Shown: in pieces, positions 16,876 to 24,736 of the stretch
Position numbering within the stretch: the first letter of the stretch is position 1
How the letters are laid out: every line of letters starts with the position of its first letter
Assembly (NCBI RefSeq): GCF_900155525.1
Contig: NZ_LT706943.1
Span: forward strand, 117,115-181,114
DNA length: 64,000 nucleotides
Origin: Mailhella massiliensis
GTDB taxonomy: Bacteria; Desulfobacterota; Desulfovibrionia; Desulfovibrionales; Desulfovibrionaceae
Direction of reading: 5' to 3'
The notes under the pieces: generated by a model
The model's database searches: none
Told to the model about the DNA's origin: nothing
Seen by the model: only the letters and a program-made list of their open reading frames with translations
Made by a program: the position numbers and the translations under genes

Positions 16876-16907
16876 AAAAAAAGCCCCTCCCCGGCGCGGG
16901 GAGGGGC
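16876..16907 (-). terminator. Strong hairpin with U-run between phnD and phnE (intercistronic attenuator)
   Basis: A perfect 10-bp all-but-one GC stem, GCCCCTCCCC (16883-16892) with GGGGAGGGGC (16898-16907), encloses a 5-nt loop. On the minus strand it is followed by TTTTTTTT-rich sequence (from 16882 down to 16876). It starts 8 nt after the phnD stop, inside an otherwise continuous operon. It probably acts as a partial terminator and as a 3' stabiliser of phnC-phnD mRNA, raising the binding protein over the rest. Confidence 0.85.
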
Positions 16908-16914
16908 GGATATG

Positions 16915-17886
16915 CTACTTGCCGAGAGCGGCGAGCCTGGCGTCGATGTCGGCGATGCGTTCGGCCTTTTCCTTGTCGCTCATGTCGGCGTTGCCTTCCA
17001 CGGACATTTTTTCGCGGAACAGTTCAAGCTGACGGAGCGGGGTGAGCTGGCTGTTGTCGGATTTTTTGAAGGGACCCCACTGGAGTTTCGCCAGAACCTG
17101 CCTGGCCTTTTCCACGTTCTTGCCAGACACGCCGTAGCTGAAGATGAAGTCGGTGATCTTCTTCTTCGTTTCATCGGAAAGGTCCTTGCGCCAGACCAGC
17201 GGATCGCTGGGGATGAGGGGCGACTTCCAGATGACGGCAAGCTGCGCGGCCTTGTCGGGATAGATTTCCTCCAGTCTGCCCATGCCTTCGTTGTTGAAGG
17301 TGGCCACATCCACCTGTCTGTTGGCGACGGCGAGGGCGTTGGATTCGTGGTTGGAGGCGACGACGCGCTTGAAGATCTTCTTGGGGTCCTTGCCGTTCTT
17401 GGCGAAAACGTAGTAGCCGGGCACCAGGTAGCCGGAGGTGGAGTTGGGATCGCCGTTGCTGAAGGTGAGTTCGGAGGCGCGGGCGAACATGTCGTCGAGG
17501 TTTTTGATGCCGCTGTCCTTGTGGGCGATCATGTAGGACCAGTAGCCGGTACCGCCGTTCACGTCGCAGGTCTGGGCGAAGACTTCGCCGTTGGCGCGGT
17601 CCACCATCATGATGGCGCCCTTGTTGCCCACCCAGCTGAGATCGACCTTCTTGAAGCGCATACCTTCAATGATGCCCGCGTAGTCGCTGGCGAAGAAGGC
17701 CTTGATCTTCATGCCCGTGGCCCTGCTCATGTCTTCGAGGAAGGGGTCCCACATGGTCCTCAGGTTCTGGGAGGATTCGGTGGAAATGATGCCGAAGTTG
17801 AGGGTGCCGGGTTCTTCGGCTCCGGCGGAGGCGGCGCCCATGAGAAGCGTGGCGGACAGAAGAACGGAGAGGAAACGAAAACGCAT
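16915..17886 (-). CDS. phnD: Phosphonate ABC transporter substrate-binding protein PhnD
   Basis: The 323-aa periplasmic protein has a signal peptide (MRFRFLSVLLSATLLMGAAS, cleavage near residue 23). The phosphate/phosphonate-binding family body includes NFGIISTESSQNLRTMW at its start, then DLSWVGNKGAIMMVDR, SGYLVPGYYVFAKNG and WKSPLIPSDPLVWRKDL, all characteristic of PhnD. The ATG at 17886 has AGGA about 7 nt upstream; a longer frame upstream lacks these features. It captures phosphonates for PhnC/PhnE. It starts 55 nt after the phnC stop, and a strong hairpin follows. Confidence 0.95.
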   Translation of the reverse strand: MRFRFLSVLLSATLLMGAASAGAEEPGTLNFGIISTESSQNLRTMWDPFLEDMSRATGMKIKAFFASDYAGIIEGMRFKKVDLSWVGNKGAIMMVDRANGEVFAQTCDVNGGTGYWSYMIAHKDSGIKNLDDMFARASELTFSNGDPNSTSGYLVPGYYVFAKNGKDPKKIFKRVVASNHESNALAVANRQVDVATFNNEGMGRLEEIYPDKAAQLAVIWKSPLIPSDPLVWRKDLSDETKKKITDFIFSYGVSGKNVEKARQVLAKLQWGPFKKSDNSQLTPLRQLELFREKMSVEGNADMSDKEKAERIADIDARLAALGK

Positions 17887-17941
17887 CGGAATATCCTTTG
17901 TTGGGATTATCGGAGCAGGGTGGCCCCGAATGCACACGAAG

Positions 17942-18772
17942 TCATGCGGCGGCAGCCGTACGCTCGCCGCGGACGGGAGAGGGAATGACGGGACGGACGG
18001 CGCTTTTTTCTCCGAAGAGTTCGCGGCTTTCCGCTCCGTAGAGGCTGTTGAGCATGGCGGGAGTCAGGTCGCGGGTAGGGCCGTCGAAGACGATTTCGCC
18101 TTTTTTCAGCGCCACGGTGCGCGGGCAGTAACGGACGGCATAGTCGACCTGATGCAGGGTGACCACCACGGTCATGCCGTCGGTTCTGTTGAGTTCCTGC
18201 AGGGTGTCCATGACGTTGCGGGCGGATTCCGGGTCCAGAGAGGCGATGGGTTCGTCGGCAAGAAGCACTTCAGAACGCTGAACCAGCGCACGGGCAATGG
18301 CGGCGCGCTGCTGCTGCCCGCCGGAAAGGGTGGAGGTGCGCTGCCAGGCCTTGTCGCGTATGCCCACACGTTCCAGGGCGCGCATGGTCAGTTCCACATC
18401 CTCGCGGGAAAAGTGCCCCGCCAGTCCGTGGAGAAAAGGCGTGCGGCCGAGAGCCCCGAGGGCGACGTTGCGTGCGACGCTGATGCGTCCCACCAGATTG
18501 AACTGCTGAAAAACGACGCCGATGTGGGTGCGTATGTCGCGGATGTCGCCGCTCAGCGTGCCGTTTTTCTGAATGGTGTAGCCGTTGACGGTAACTTCGC
18601 CGGAATTTCTGTCGCTGACGGTGAGTCCGCAGATATGGCGCATGAGCGTGGATTTGCCGGAACCGGAAGACCCTATGAGCGCAACCATTTCACCGGGTTT
18701 GATATGCAGATCGATGTGCTTGAGCGCCTGTACGCCGGAAAAGGTTTTATTCAGTCCTGTAACGTGAATCAC
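17942..18772 (-). CDS. phnC: Phosphonate ABC transporter ATP-binding protein PhnC
   Basis: The 276-aa ATPase belongs to the PhnCDE importer and is the first gene of the operon. Walker A is GSSGSGKST, the Q-loop [12 protein letters not shown], the signature [15 protein letters not shown], Walker [14 protein letters not shown] and the H-loop VTLHQVDYA. The start is GTG (18772-18770), supported by GGAGG 6-7 nt upstream; the protein begins [11 protein letters not shown]. The upstream region (18773-18900) must hold the operon promoter. It is AT-rich near the gene and contains a perfect 7-1-7 palindrome, but no convincing Pho box was found. Confidence 0.95.
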   Translation of the reverse strand: MIHVTGLNKTFSGVQALKHIDLHIKPGEMVALIGSSGSGKSTLMRHICGLTVSDRNSGEVTVNGYTIQKNGTLSGDIRDIRTHIGVVFQQFNLVGRISVARNVALGALGRTPFLHGLAGHFSREDVELTMRALERVGIRDKAWQRTSTLSGGQQQRAAIARALVQRSEVLLADEPIASLDPESARNVMDTLQELNRTDGMTVVVTLHQVDYAVRYCPRTVALKKGEIVFDGPTRDLTPAMLNSLYGAESRELFGEKSAVRPVIPSPVRGERTAAAA

Positions 18773-19285
18773 GAGTGTCCTCCATGCCTGTATCCATGCA
18801 GTACCTGTGCAAAATATGCATATTATTAAAGGAAAAGATGGATGTTTCTTTTGACGGAATCATTCCGTAAGAGAAAATCCTGCATACGACAGATATGGGG
18901 TATAGAGAGTGTGCGTATAGGAAGAATGACGGAAGTATTAATTTTCCATAACCGTTTTTTCTCCGGGAAGAGAAAAAATGCGGTAAAATCCGCCGGACTC
19001 TTCGGAAGGGAATATTTTTAAGCGAAGGAATGCAAAGGGATACGTTGTTCTTTCGAGGTATGCTGCGCGAAAAAAACGTGTCATACGGCGTTCATACGGG
19101 AGCGCGGGAGAAAGCTGAACGGTGCCGGGAAGCCTGCGAGGCCCGATGGCATCTCCCCTGAAGGGAAGGCCGGCCGGAGCCTTGTTTCTGAAGGTATGGG
19201 CATGCGCCGAGACGGAACGCATGCCGGTACGGCATGGTTCCGCAGAGTTCTTTTTTGGGGAAGTTCGGAAGAGACCGCCGTGCGT
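18773..19285. other. Intergenic region with phn promoter area and a palindrome
   Basis: This 513-nt stretch lies between phnC and the end of the split permease pair. No gene is supported. It contains the palindrome at 18854-18868 and AT-rich sequence (18810-18850) that probably holds the phn promoter. PhoB-box half-sites of the CTGTCATA type are not clearly present in tandem. Confidence 0.5.
18854..18868. promoter_or_regulatory. Perfect 7-1-7 palindrome upstream of phnC, possible operator
   Basis: ACGGAAT, one spacer base, then ATTCCGT. It is centred about 89 nt upstream of the phnC start codon. Dyads of this size often bind dimeric regulators. No phnF-type regulator is encoded in the operon, so the binding protein is unknown. 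Confidence 0.4.
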
Positions 19286-19798
19286 TCAGGAAAGGGGATG
19301 CCGGGGCGGAAGCGCCTTTCGCAGGAGAAGGGCGATGAGAAAAATGCCGATGATGTTGAAGAAAAGGCGCAGGACTGTGAAGCGGAAACCGAGCGTGGCG
19401 GTTTCAAACATGATGAGAGGGATTTTCGTGCAGGACCATGCCCCGATGAAGAGAAAAATATTGAGCATGGCCGCGCCCTTCTTCATCATGACGCAGGCCA
19501 GAGGAAAGGCCGCATACAGAGGCCCCGCCGCAGCGGACCCCAGGAGAAAGGCCAGGAGCATGCCCCGTATGCCGGAACCTTCCCCCATGTATTTCATCAT
19601 GGTTTCGCGTTCCACCCATACGTCCATAAGACCGAGCAGCACGAAAATGGGCGGCAGAAAGGAGAGCATTTCCGCAAGATTGTCCCGCGTAAGCTCCAGA
19701 GCCTTCCGTCCCGTTTCCGGCGCAAGAAGAAGCAGCGGCACGAAGGCCAGGGCAAGGAGCAGAAAAACGCAGTAACGTCTGCACAGCGCGGGAATCAC
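19286..19798 (-). CDS. COG0701-type permease, second half-protein
   Basis: The 170-aa membrane protein has about four hydrophobic segments (near residues 10-28, 45-62, 85-105, 145-165). It carries GSAAAGPLYAAFPLACVMMKKGA and GAWSCTKIPLIMFE, resembling one half of the predicted permease family COG0701 (DUF318/ArsP-like). Full-length members are about 300-350 aa with two repeated halves; here the halves are separate genes. It overlaps the first half-gene by 4 nt (ATGA) and lies in one operon with an ArsR regulator, suggesting export of a toxic metal, metalloid or organo-metalloid. The substrate is not deducible. Confidence 0.8.
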   Translation of the reverse strand: MIPALCRRYCVFLLLALAFVPLLLLAPETGRKALELTRDNLAEMLSFLPPIFVLLGLMDVWVERETMMKYMGEGSGIRGMLLAFLLGSAAAGPLYAAFPLACVMMKKGAAMLNIFLFIGAWSCTKIPLIMFETATLGFRFTVLRLFFNIIGIFLIALLLRKALPPRHPLS

Positions 19799-20271
19799 AG
19801 CAGCGCCCCCAGAAGCAGAGAGGAGAGAACGGCGTAGATAAAGGCAAGAATGTTGCGCAGTACGGCAAGACGCCTGCCGAAACAGGCGCTTTCCGCAGGC
19901 AGGGTGACCAGCCCCACCATCATGAGCGTGGTAAGGAACATGGCCGTCTGTCCGTAGCCCGCGCCGGAAGCAAGGAGCGAAGCCGCCATGGGGAAGGCGA
20001 TGAAGCCGGGAATGAGGGTGACGGAACCTGCCGCAGCGGCCAGAGCCATTCCTGCAAGGCCGGAATCCTTTCCCAGCAGGCGGGAGATGACGCTTTCATC
20101 TACTGCGGCCATCATAAAGCCCATGAGCAGAATGATGGGGAGAAACTGCGGCAGCATGCCTTCAAAGGACTTCCAGCCCTTTTTCAGAGCCAGCAGGGTT
20201 TTCTGCCTGCTTCTGGCAAAGGAGAGACCGAGCAGAAGCAGCGTTGCCAGGTAGAGTGCGGCCGTAGACAT
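19795..20271 (-). CDS. COG0701-type permease, first half-protein
   Basis: The 158-aa membrane protein has hydrophobic segments near residues 2-18, 40-58, 72-100, 108-125 and 135-158. It contains GSVTLIPGFIAFPMAASLLASGAGYGQTAMFLTTLM, split by the membrane pattern typical of COG0701 permeases (GAVxxxPGxIAFPxA). Together with the adjacent 170-aa protein it probably forms a heteromeric permease. The ATG follows the arsR-type stop TAG immediately, and its end overlaps the next gene by 4 nt, so the three genes are coupled. Function is inferred from family and regulator only. Confidence 0.8.
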   Translation of the reverse strand: MSTAALYLATLLLLGLSFARSRQKTLLALKKGWKSFEGMLPQFLPIILLMGFMMAAVDESVISRLLGKDSGLAGMALAAAAGSVTLIPGFIAFPMAASLLASGAGYGQTAMFLTTLMMVGLVTLPAESACFGRRLAVLRNILAFIYAVLSSLLLGALL

Positions 20272-20613
20272 CTAATTTCCCCTTCGGGGCTGAGGAGCCA
20301 TGGGGAGGAGAACGAGTCCTGCCGCGGCGTCTTCCCCGCTCCGTATGGTATCGGCCATGGCCTCAAGTTCCCATGCCAGGGCACGGAGCCTTTCCCTTTC
20401 TATGGAATAGTGCATGTGGTAGCCGCGGCGTTCTCCTGAAAGAAGTCCCGCTTCCTTCAGTACCCTGAGGTGCTGCGATACCGCGCTTTCACTGATATTC
20501 AGGCGATGCGCCAGTGCGGAAACGCAGAGATCATGCCTGAGCAGCAGCAGGATGATGTTCCGGCGTGTATCGTCGGCCAGAGCGCGGTAGAGAGCGGCGT
20601 TATCCATGGTCAT
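20272..20613 (-). CDS. ArsR-family transcriptional regulator
   Basis: The 113-aa winged-helix repressor has its HTH in about residues 12-85: ALADDTRRNIILLLL, then SALAHRLNISESAVSQHLRVLKEAGLLSGERRGYHMHYSI, interrupted here only for description. ArsR proteins repress until a metal or metalloid binds. The classic metal-site motif ELCVCDL is replaced by DLCVSAL with a single Cys, so the inducer site must differ or lie elsewhere. It heads an operon with the two permease halves. A dyad overlapping the -10 region (20655-20670) is a likely self-operator. Confidence 0.9.
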   Translation of the reverse strand: MTMDNAALYRALADDTRRNIILLLLRHDLCVSALAHRLNISESAVSQHLRVLKEAGLLSGERRGYHMHYSIERERLRALAWELEAMADTIRSGEDAAAGLVLLPMAPQPRRGN

Positions 20614-20929
20614 TCAGGGTTGAGATGAGAGCATCTTCTTCGGAGAAAATTTAATTAAGTTATGACTTAAATAAAAACATCGTGATTGCCTGTCAAGCTC
20701 CATGGCCCTGTCAAGTTCGCGGAGGGAAAGACATTGACAGGAAAAAACATCAATAGGTATAAAGGTAATACCAATAGAAAAACAGGGGAAGCGGAACCGG
20801 GCAAGACGCTGCGGACAAGGGGCTTTCTGCGGGCGGTTCACCCGCAGGGCGCCTTTCCGGGGCACGGGGCCGGAGCAATCCCGGTATGGCCGCTTCCGGC
20901 AAAGGAATCCGTATTCGGAGGAAGACGAC
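20614..20929. other. Divergent promoter region between arsR-type gene and ubiD-type gene
   Basis: This 316-nt region contains the arsR promoter and dyad on the minus side. For the plus-strand ubiD-type gene no obvious -35/-10 was identified, although the AT-rich patch at 20725-20790 is the best candidate. No gene is supported inside. Confidence 0.5.
20655..20696 (-). promoter_or_regulatory. Promoter with overlapping dyad operator of the arsR-permease operon
   Basis: On the minus strand a perfect TTGACA (20696-20691) is followed after 17 nt by TATTTA (20673-20668). An inverted repeat TTAAGT-tatg-ACTTAA (20655-20670) overlaps the -10, the usual place for an ArsR-type repressor site. Confidence 0.6.
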
Positions 20930-22417
20930 ATGCAACACAAGGTGAACGACCTGCGCAGCGCCCTTGCGCTGCTGCGCACCATGCCGGGCCAGCTTGTTTC
21001 CACGAAGGTGGAGGTGGACCCGGAGGCGGAGCTTTCCGGCGTGTACCGTTATGTAGGCGCGGGCGGCACGGTGAAGCGGCCCACGAAGGAAGGGCCCGCC
21101 ATGGTGTTTGAAAACGTCAAGGGGCACCCCGGAGCGCGGGTGGCCATCGGACTCATGGCAAGCCGCAGGCGTGTGGCCGCGCTGCTCGGCGTGGAGCCGG
21201 AGAGGCTCGGCAAAAGGCTCTGGGAATGTGTGGACAGTCCCCTTCCGCCCGTATTCGAGGAAGGGCCCGCCCCCTGTCAGGAGGTGGTGCACCTTGCCGA
21301 TGAGGAAGGCTTTGACCTGAACCGCCTTGTGCCTGCGCCCACCAATACGCCGCAGGATGCCGGGCCCTACATCACGCTCGGCATGTGCTATGCCGCCCAT
21401 CCCGACACGGGCCGCTGGGACGTGACCATCCACAGGCTCTGCATTCAGAGCCGGGATACGCTCTCCATTTTCTTCACGCCCGGCGCGCGGCATATCGGCG
21501 CCATGGCGGAAAGGGCCGAGCAGCTCGGCAGGACTCTGCCCATTTCCATAAGCATAGGGGTGGACCCGGCCATATCCATCAGTTCCTGCTTCGAGCCGCC
21601 GACCACGCCCCTGGGATACGACGAGCTGTCCGTGGCGGGAGCCCTGCGCGGGGAACCGGTGAAGCTCTGCCGCTGCCTCAGCGTGGACTGCCGCGCCATC
21701 GCTCTTGCGGAATATGTCATTGAAGGCGAAGTGCTGCCCCATGTCCGCATTCAGGAAGACCAGAACCGCGGTACGGGCTTCGCCATGCCGGAGTTTCCCG
21801 GCTACACCGGTCCGGCAAGCGCCGACTGCTGGTGCATAAAGGTGAAGGCCGTCACCCACAGAAGAAATCCCATCATGCAGACCTGCATCGGTCCCAGCGA
21901 GGAACATGTTTCCATGGCGGGCATTCCCACGGAAGCCAGCATCTACGGCATGGTGGAACGCGCCATGCCCGGGCGGCTGCAGAACGTGTACTGCGCGTCG
22001 GCTGGCGGCGGCAAGTACATGGCCGTCATGCAGTTTCGCAAGCTTTCGGCCAGCGACGAGGGGCGTCAGCGTCAGGCCGCGCTGCTGGCCTTTTCGGCCT
22101 TCAGCGAGCTCAAGCATGTCTTTCTGGTGGATGAGGACGTGGACTGCTTCGACATGAACGATGTCCTGTGGGCCATGAATACGCGTTTTCAGGGCGACAG
22201 GGATATCATCACCATTCCCGGCGTGCGCTGTCATCCGCTGGACCCCTCCAACGATCCGGCCTATTCCCCCAGCATTCGGGATCACGGCATAGCCTGCAAG
22301 ACCATTTTCGACTGCACGGTGCCTTTTGCGCTGAAGAAGAGGTTCGTCCGCGCGTCGTTCATGGAAACCGATCCTTCCCGCTGGCTGGAGGGGGAGAAGC
22401 AGCATGAGCGCCGCTGA
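20930..22417 (+). CDS. UbiD-family decarboxylase
   Basis: The 495-aa protein belongs to the UbiD family, prenylated-FMN-dependent enzymes that reversibly decarboxylate aromatic or alpha,beta-unsaturated carboxylic acids. Family stretches include PAMVFENVKGHPGARVAIGL, DAGPYITLGMCYAAHPDTG, FFTPGARHIGAMAERAEQ and DPAISISSCFEPPTTPLGYDE, with the conserved CRCLSVDCRAIALAEYVIEGE later on. Length matches (about 450-500 aa). It overlaps a ubiX-type gene by 14 nt, so its cofactor supplier is co-translated. No menaquinone or ubiquinone genes are near and no third BsdD/VdcD-like subunit follows. A catabolic or fermentative decarboxylase controlled by the downstream GntR protein is the likeliest role. 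The substrate is unknown. Confidence 0.93.
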   Translation: MQHKVNDLRSALALLRTMPGQLVSTKVEVDPEAELSGVYRYVGAGGTVKRPTKEGPAMVFENVKGHPGARVAIGLMASRRRVAALLGVEPERLGKRLWECVDSPLPPVFEEGPAPCQEVVHLADEEGFDLNRLVPAPTNTPQDAGPYITLGMCYAAHPDTGRWDVTIHRLCIQSRDTLSIFFTPGARHIGAMAERAEQLGRTLPISISIGVDPAISISSCFEPPTTPLGYDELSVAGALRGEPVKLCRCLSVDCRAIALAEYVIEGEVLPHVRIQEDQNRGTGFAMPEFPGYTGPASADCWCIKVKAVTHRRNPIMQTCIGPSEEHVSMAGIPTEASIYGMVERAMPGRLQNVYCASAGGGKYMAVMQFRKLSASDEGRQRQAALLAFSAFSELKHVFLVDEDVDCFDMNDVLWAMNTRFQGDRDIITIPGVRCHPLDPSNDPAYSPSIRDHGIACKTIFDCTVPFALKKRFVRASFMETDPSRWLEGEKQHERR

Positions 22418-22994
22418 CGGGCGCAGGAGGCTGGTCATAGCCGCCACCGGGGCGAGCGGCGCGCCTCTGCTTCTGGAATGCCTGCGCATCGTGGGCATGC
22501 ATCCCGACTGGGAGAGCTGCCTCATCATGAGCCGGGGCGCCCGGCTGACCCTCGGCTATGAGACGGATCTTGCGGTGGAGGATGTCGCCCGCATGGCCGA
22601 CACCGTGCTTGAGCCGGAAGACATCGACGCCGCCCCCGCGAGCGGCAGTTTTGCCACTGCCGGTATGCTGGTGGTGCCGTGCAGCATGAAAACGGTGGCG
22701 GGCATTGCCTCAGGCTATGCCGACACGCTTATTCTGCGCGCGGCGGACGTAACCATCAAGGAGCAGCGCCCCCTGGTGCTGGCCGCACGGGAATCGCCGC
22801 TGAGCGCCGTTCATCTGCGGAATCTCTATGAGCTTTCCCGGCTGCCGGGCGTGCGTATCGTTCCCCCCATGCTCACCTACTACCACAGGCCGGGGAGCGT
22901 GGCGGACATGACGCATCACTGCGCCTGCCGTCTGCTCCAGCCCTTCGGCATTGAGGAAGAGGACATGTTCCGCTGGGGGGAAGCGCGGGGCTGA
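22404..22994 (+). CDS. UbiX-family flavin prenyltransferase
   Basis: The 196-aa flavoprotein makes the prenylated FMN needed by UbiD enzymes from reduced FMN and a dimethylallyl phosphate. The N-terminal phosphate-binding loop LVIAATGASGAPLLLECL (GASG at about residue 17-20), the middle VPCSMKTVAGIASGYADTLILRAADV, and the late LxxxxxLSxLPGVRIVPPMLTYYHRP are diagnostic. Length agrees with the family (about 190-200 aa). It overlaps the decarboxylase gene by 14 nt, a strong sign of coupled expression. A short GC hairpin just after the stop is too weak to call a terminator. Confidence 0.94.
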   Translation: MSAADGRRRLVIAATGASGAPLLLECLRIVGMHPDWESCLIMSRGARLTLGYETDLAVEDVARMADTVLEPEDIDAAPASGSFATAGMLVVPCSMKTVAGIASGYADTLILRAADVTIKEQRPLVLAARESPLSAVHLRNLYELSRLPGVRIVPPMLTYYHRPGSVADMTHHCACRLLQPFGIEEEDMFRWGEARG

Positions 22995-23151
22995 ACCGGA
23001 GCCTCCGGCTCTTCCTTCCATGGAAGCCCGGGCACGGAGAAAAGGCGATGTTCCGGCATTTTCTTTCGGGGCGAAGCGGGGTACAACACGCCGGAGCGGT
23101 GCGTCTGCGTCCCGCTTCGCCCGTGATATATGTATAACAAGGATGATGGTG

Positions 23152-23919
23152 ATGACTCGGAAAACGGATCAGCATGGATCGTTTATGCCCGTCCGCCAGC
23201 AGAAGCTCTATGAGCAGGTGGAGGAGCAGATACGCGAATCCATCAGGAACAATGAATTCGTCCTCGGGGACAGGCTTCCTTCGGACCGCGAACTTGCCGA
23301 TCTTTTCCAGACCAGCCGCCCCGTGGTGCGCGAGGCCATACGTTCGCTGGAGGCCAAGGGCATCATCAGCGTGCGGCCCGGCGTGAAGGGCGGGGCCTTC
23401 ATCGTGCCCATGACCGTGGAACCCATGGTGGAAACCATTTCCCACATGCTTTTTCTCGGGCAGATCACCAATGAGGATATTCTGAATACCTGGCTTCTGC
23501 TGGAACCGCCGCTGGCCGCGCAGGCGGCCGACCGCTGTTCGGAAGAGGACGCGCTCAAACTGAAGGACGATCTTGAGGCCGTGCGGCAGGGGTTTGCCGC
23601 CATGGACCGGGGCGAGGTGCAGGCGGTAAAGCCCGTTCCTCCGGGAGCGGATAATCTGCACCGGTTCATCGCCGAGCTTTCCGGCAATCACATGGCGCTT
23701 CTGCTCATGGATACGCTCATGCGCGTGGTGGGGGAAAAGACCTGCCTTGTGGATTTTACGGCTGAGGAGAAGAAGGCCTTCATGAAGCAGCACGAGGATA
23801 TCGTGAACGCCATCATCGCCGGTTCCGCGGAAGAGGCGAGGCGGGCGAGCGAGGCGCATATACGCGCCGTGTACGCCATTCACCACCGGCAGGCGGGCAG
23901 GGAAAAGGGCGCGTTTTAA
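23152..23919 (+). CDS. FadR-subfamily GntR transcriptional regulator (FCD domain)
   Basis: The 255-aa regulator has an N-terminal winged helix (about residues 10-75, with LPSDRELADLFQTSRPVVREAIRSLEAKG and GVKGGAFIV). The C-terminal FCD ligand-binding domain covers about 100-240 (WLLLEPPLAAQAADRC, then the conserved His-bearing helix HRFIAELSGNH and late HEDIVNAIIAGSAEEARRASEAHI). Such proteins usually bind small carboxylates. The ATG at 23152 was chosen because AAGGA lies 8 nt upstream. The upstream sequence at 23130-23140 fits the FadR-type T-N-GT-NNN-AC-N-A box at all but the first base, overlapping the ribosome site and suggesting autoregulation. It probably controls the ubiD-ubiX pair in front of it. 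Confidence 0.9.
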   Translation: MTRKTDQHGSFMPVRQQKLYEQVEEQIRESIRNNEFVLGDRLPSDRELADLFQTSRPVVREAIRSLEAKGIISVRPGVKGGAFIVPMTVEPMVETISHMLFLGQITNEDILNTWLLLEPPLAAQAADRCSEEDALKLKDDLEAVRQGFAAMDRGEVQAVKPVPPGADNLHRFIAELSGNHMALLLMDTLMRVVGEKTCLVDFTAEEKKAFMKQHEDIVNAIIAGSAEEARRASEAHIRAVYAIHHRQAGREKGAF

Positions 23920-23980
23920 TATGACGGGGCAGGCCGGGGACCTTCGTTTTTCTCCCGGTCGGGTTCCGTTCTTTTCGGGG

Positions 23981-24020
23981 AAAAGAAAAAAGCCCGTGGA
24001 GCCATGCTTCACGGGCTTTT
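23981..24020. terminator. Bidirectional terminator between the GntR gene and the PII-like gene
   Basis: The 11-bp arms AAAAGCCCGTG (23988-23998) and CACGGGCTTTT (24010-24020) carry A-runs on the left and T-runs on the right. The hairpin can therefore end transcription from both convergent genes. Confidence 0.85.
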
Positions 24021-24034
24021 CATCGCCGTTCCGG

Positions 24035-24736
24035 TTATCCGTTCTTTTTCGGACCCAGAGTTTCAAAACTTTCCACCGGCATACGGAAGGCTATGCCGGA
24101 ACCGGGGTCGGCGTCCCTGAACTCTGCCCGGATGCTTTCCATGATGCGCGCGCTGTCGCCTCTGGGGCTGAGTATCATGACGAGTTCCTTTTCCGGAACG
24201 ATGGTGATGCCGAAGAAGGTAGCGTCGTCGGGGCGCGCCGTGCCCCGTGCATGGATGACGGTACCGCCGGAAGCTCCGGCGCGGCGGGCCGCGTCCATGA
24301 CCTGGTCGGCGCTGCCGCTGTTGACGATGACGGAGAGAAGTTCGTAGCCGGGAAGTTCCGGCCTGTTGTCGGTCATGGGCTCCTCCTGAGCATGGGAAAA
24401 GGCTGCGTCGGGCGTCGACGCGTGTGGGCGGAACATATCGAGCACGTTGAGGGTGAACATGATGCCCCTGCTTCTGGCGAGACCCGGGGCGCGGCGTATC
24501 GCGTCCATGACGGGCCGCACGAGGGACGCGGGCAGAACGCAGTAGAGCAGCTCCTTTTCCACGTCGTCCAGCCCCAGAAGGCGGAGCCATTTGTTCTCCG
24601 CCGTGCCCCGGCCGAGAATGACGGTACCGCCCACGGCCCCGGCTTTTCTGGCTGCGGCCATGGCTTCGTCGCACCTGTGTTTTTCTATGACGGTGACGAG
24701 CAGCTTGCCCGTGCTTTCACTGGAAACGGTATTCAT
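24035..24736 (-). CDS. Tandem PII-like signalling protein
   Basis: The 233-aa soluble protein has two repeated ferredoxin-fold domains of the nitrogen-regulatory PII type, about residues 8-105 and 130-225. Each repeat shows the same pattern: a beta strand (LLVTVIEKHR / LLSVIVNSGS), a helix with AARKAGAVGGTVILGRGT / AARRAGASGGTVIHARGT, and later KELLYCVLPASLV / KELVMILSPRGD. The GGTV-x-x-x-RGT motif replaces the T-loop region of classic GlnB, and there is no uridylylated Tyr site of the usual kind. The ATG at 24736 overlaps the DUF1538 gene stop by 4 nt, so it almost certainly acts on that membrane protein, as PII acts on AmtB. The effector is unknown. Confidence 0.88.
   Translation of the reverse strand: MNTVSSESTGKLLVTVIEKHRCDEAMAAARKAGAVGGTVILGRGTAENKWLRLLGLDDVEKELLYCVLPASLVRPVMDAIRRAPGLARSRGIMFTLNVLDMFRPHASTPDAAFSHAQEEPMTDNRPELPGYELLSVIVNSGSADQVMDAARRAGASGGTVIHARGTARPDDATFFGITIVPEKELVMILSPRGDSARIMESIRAEFRDADPGSGIAFRMPVESFETLGPKKNG

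Noticed and set aside
18886-18900. CTGTCGTA-like sequence (minus strand) near 18886 as a Pho box for phnC
   Set aside because: Only one half-site with a mismatch is visible; a second at 11-nt spacing is missing.
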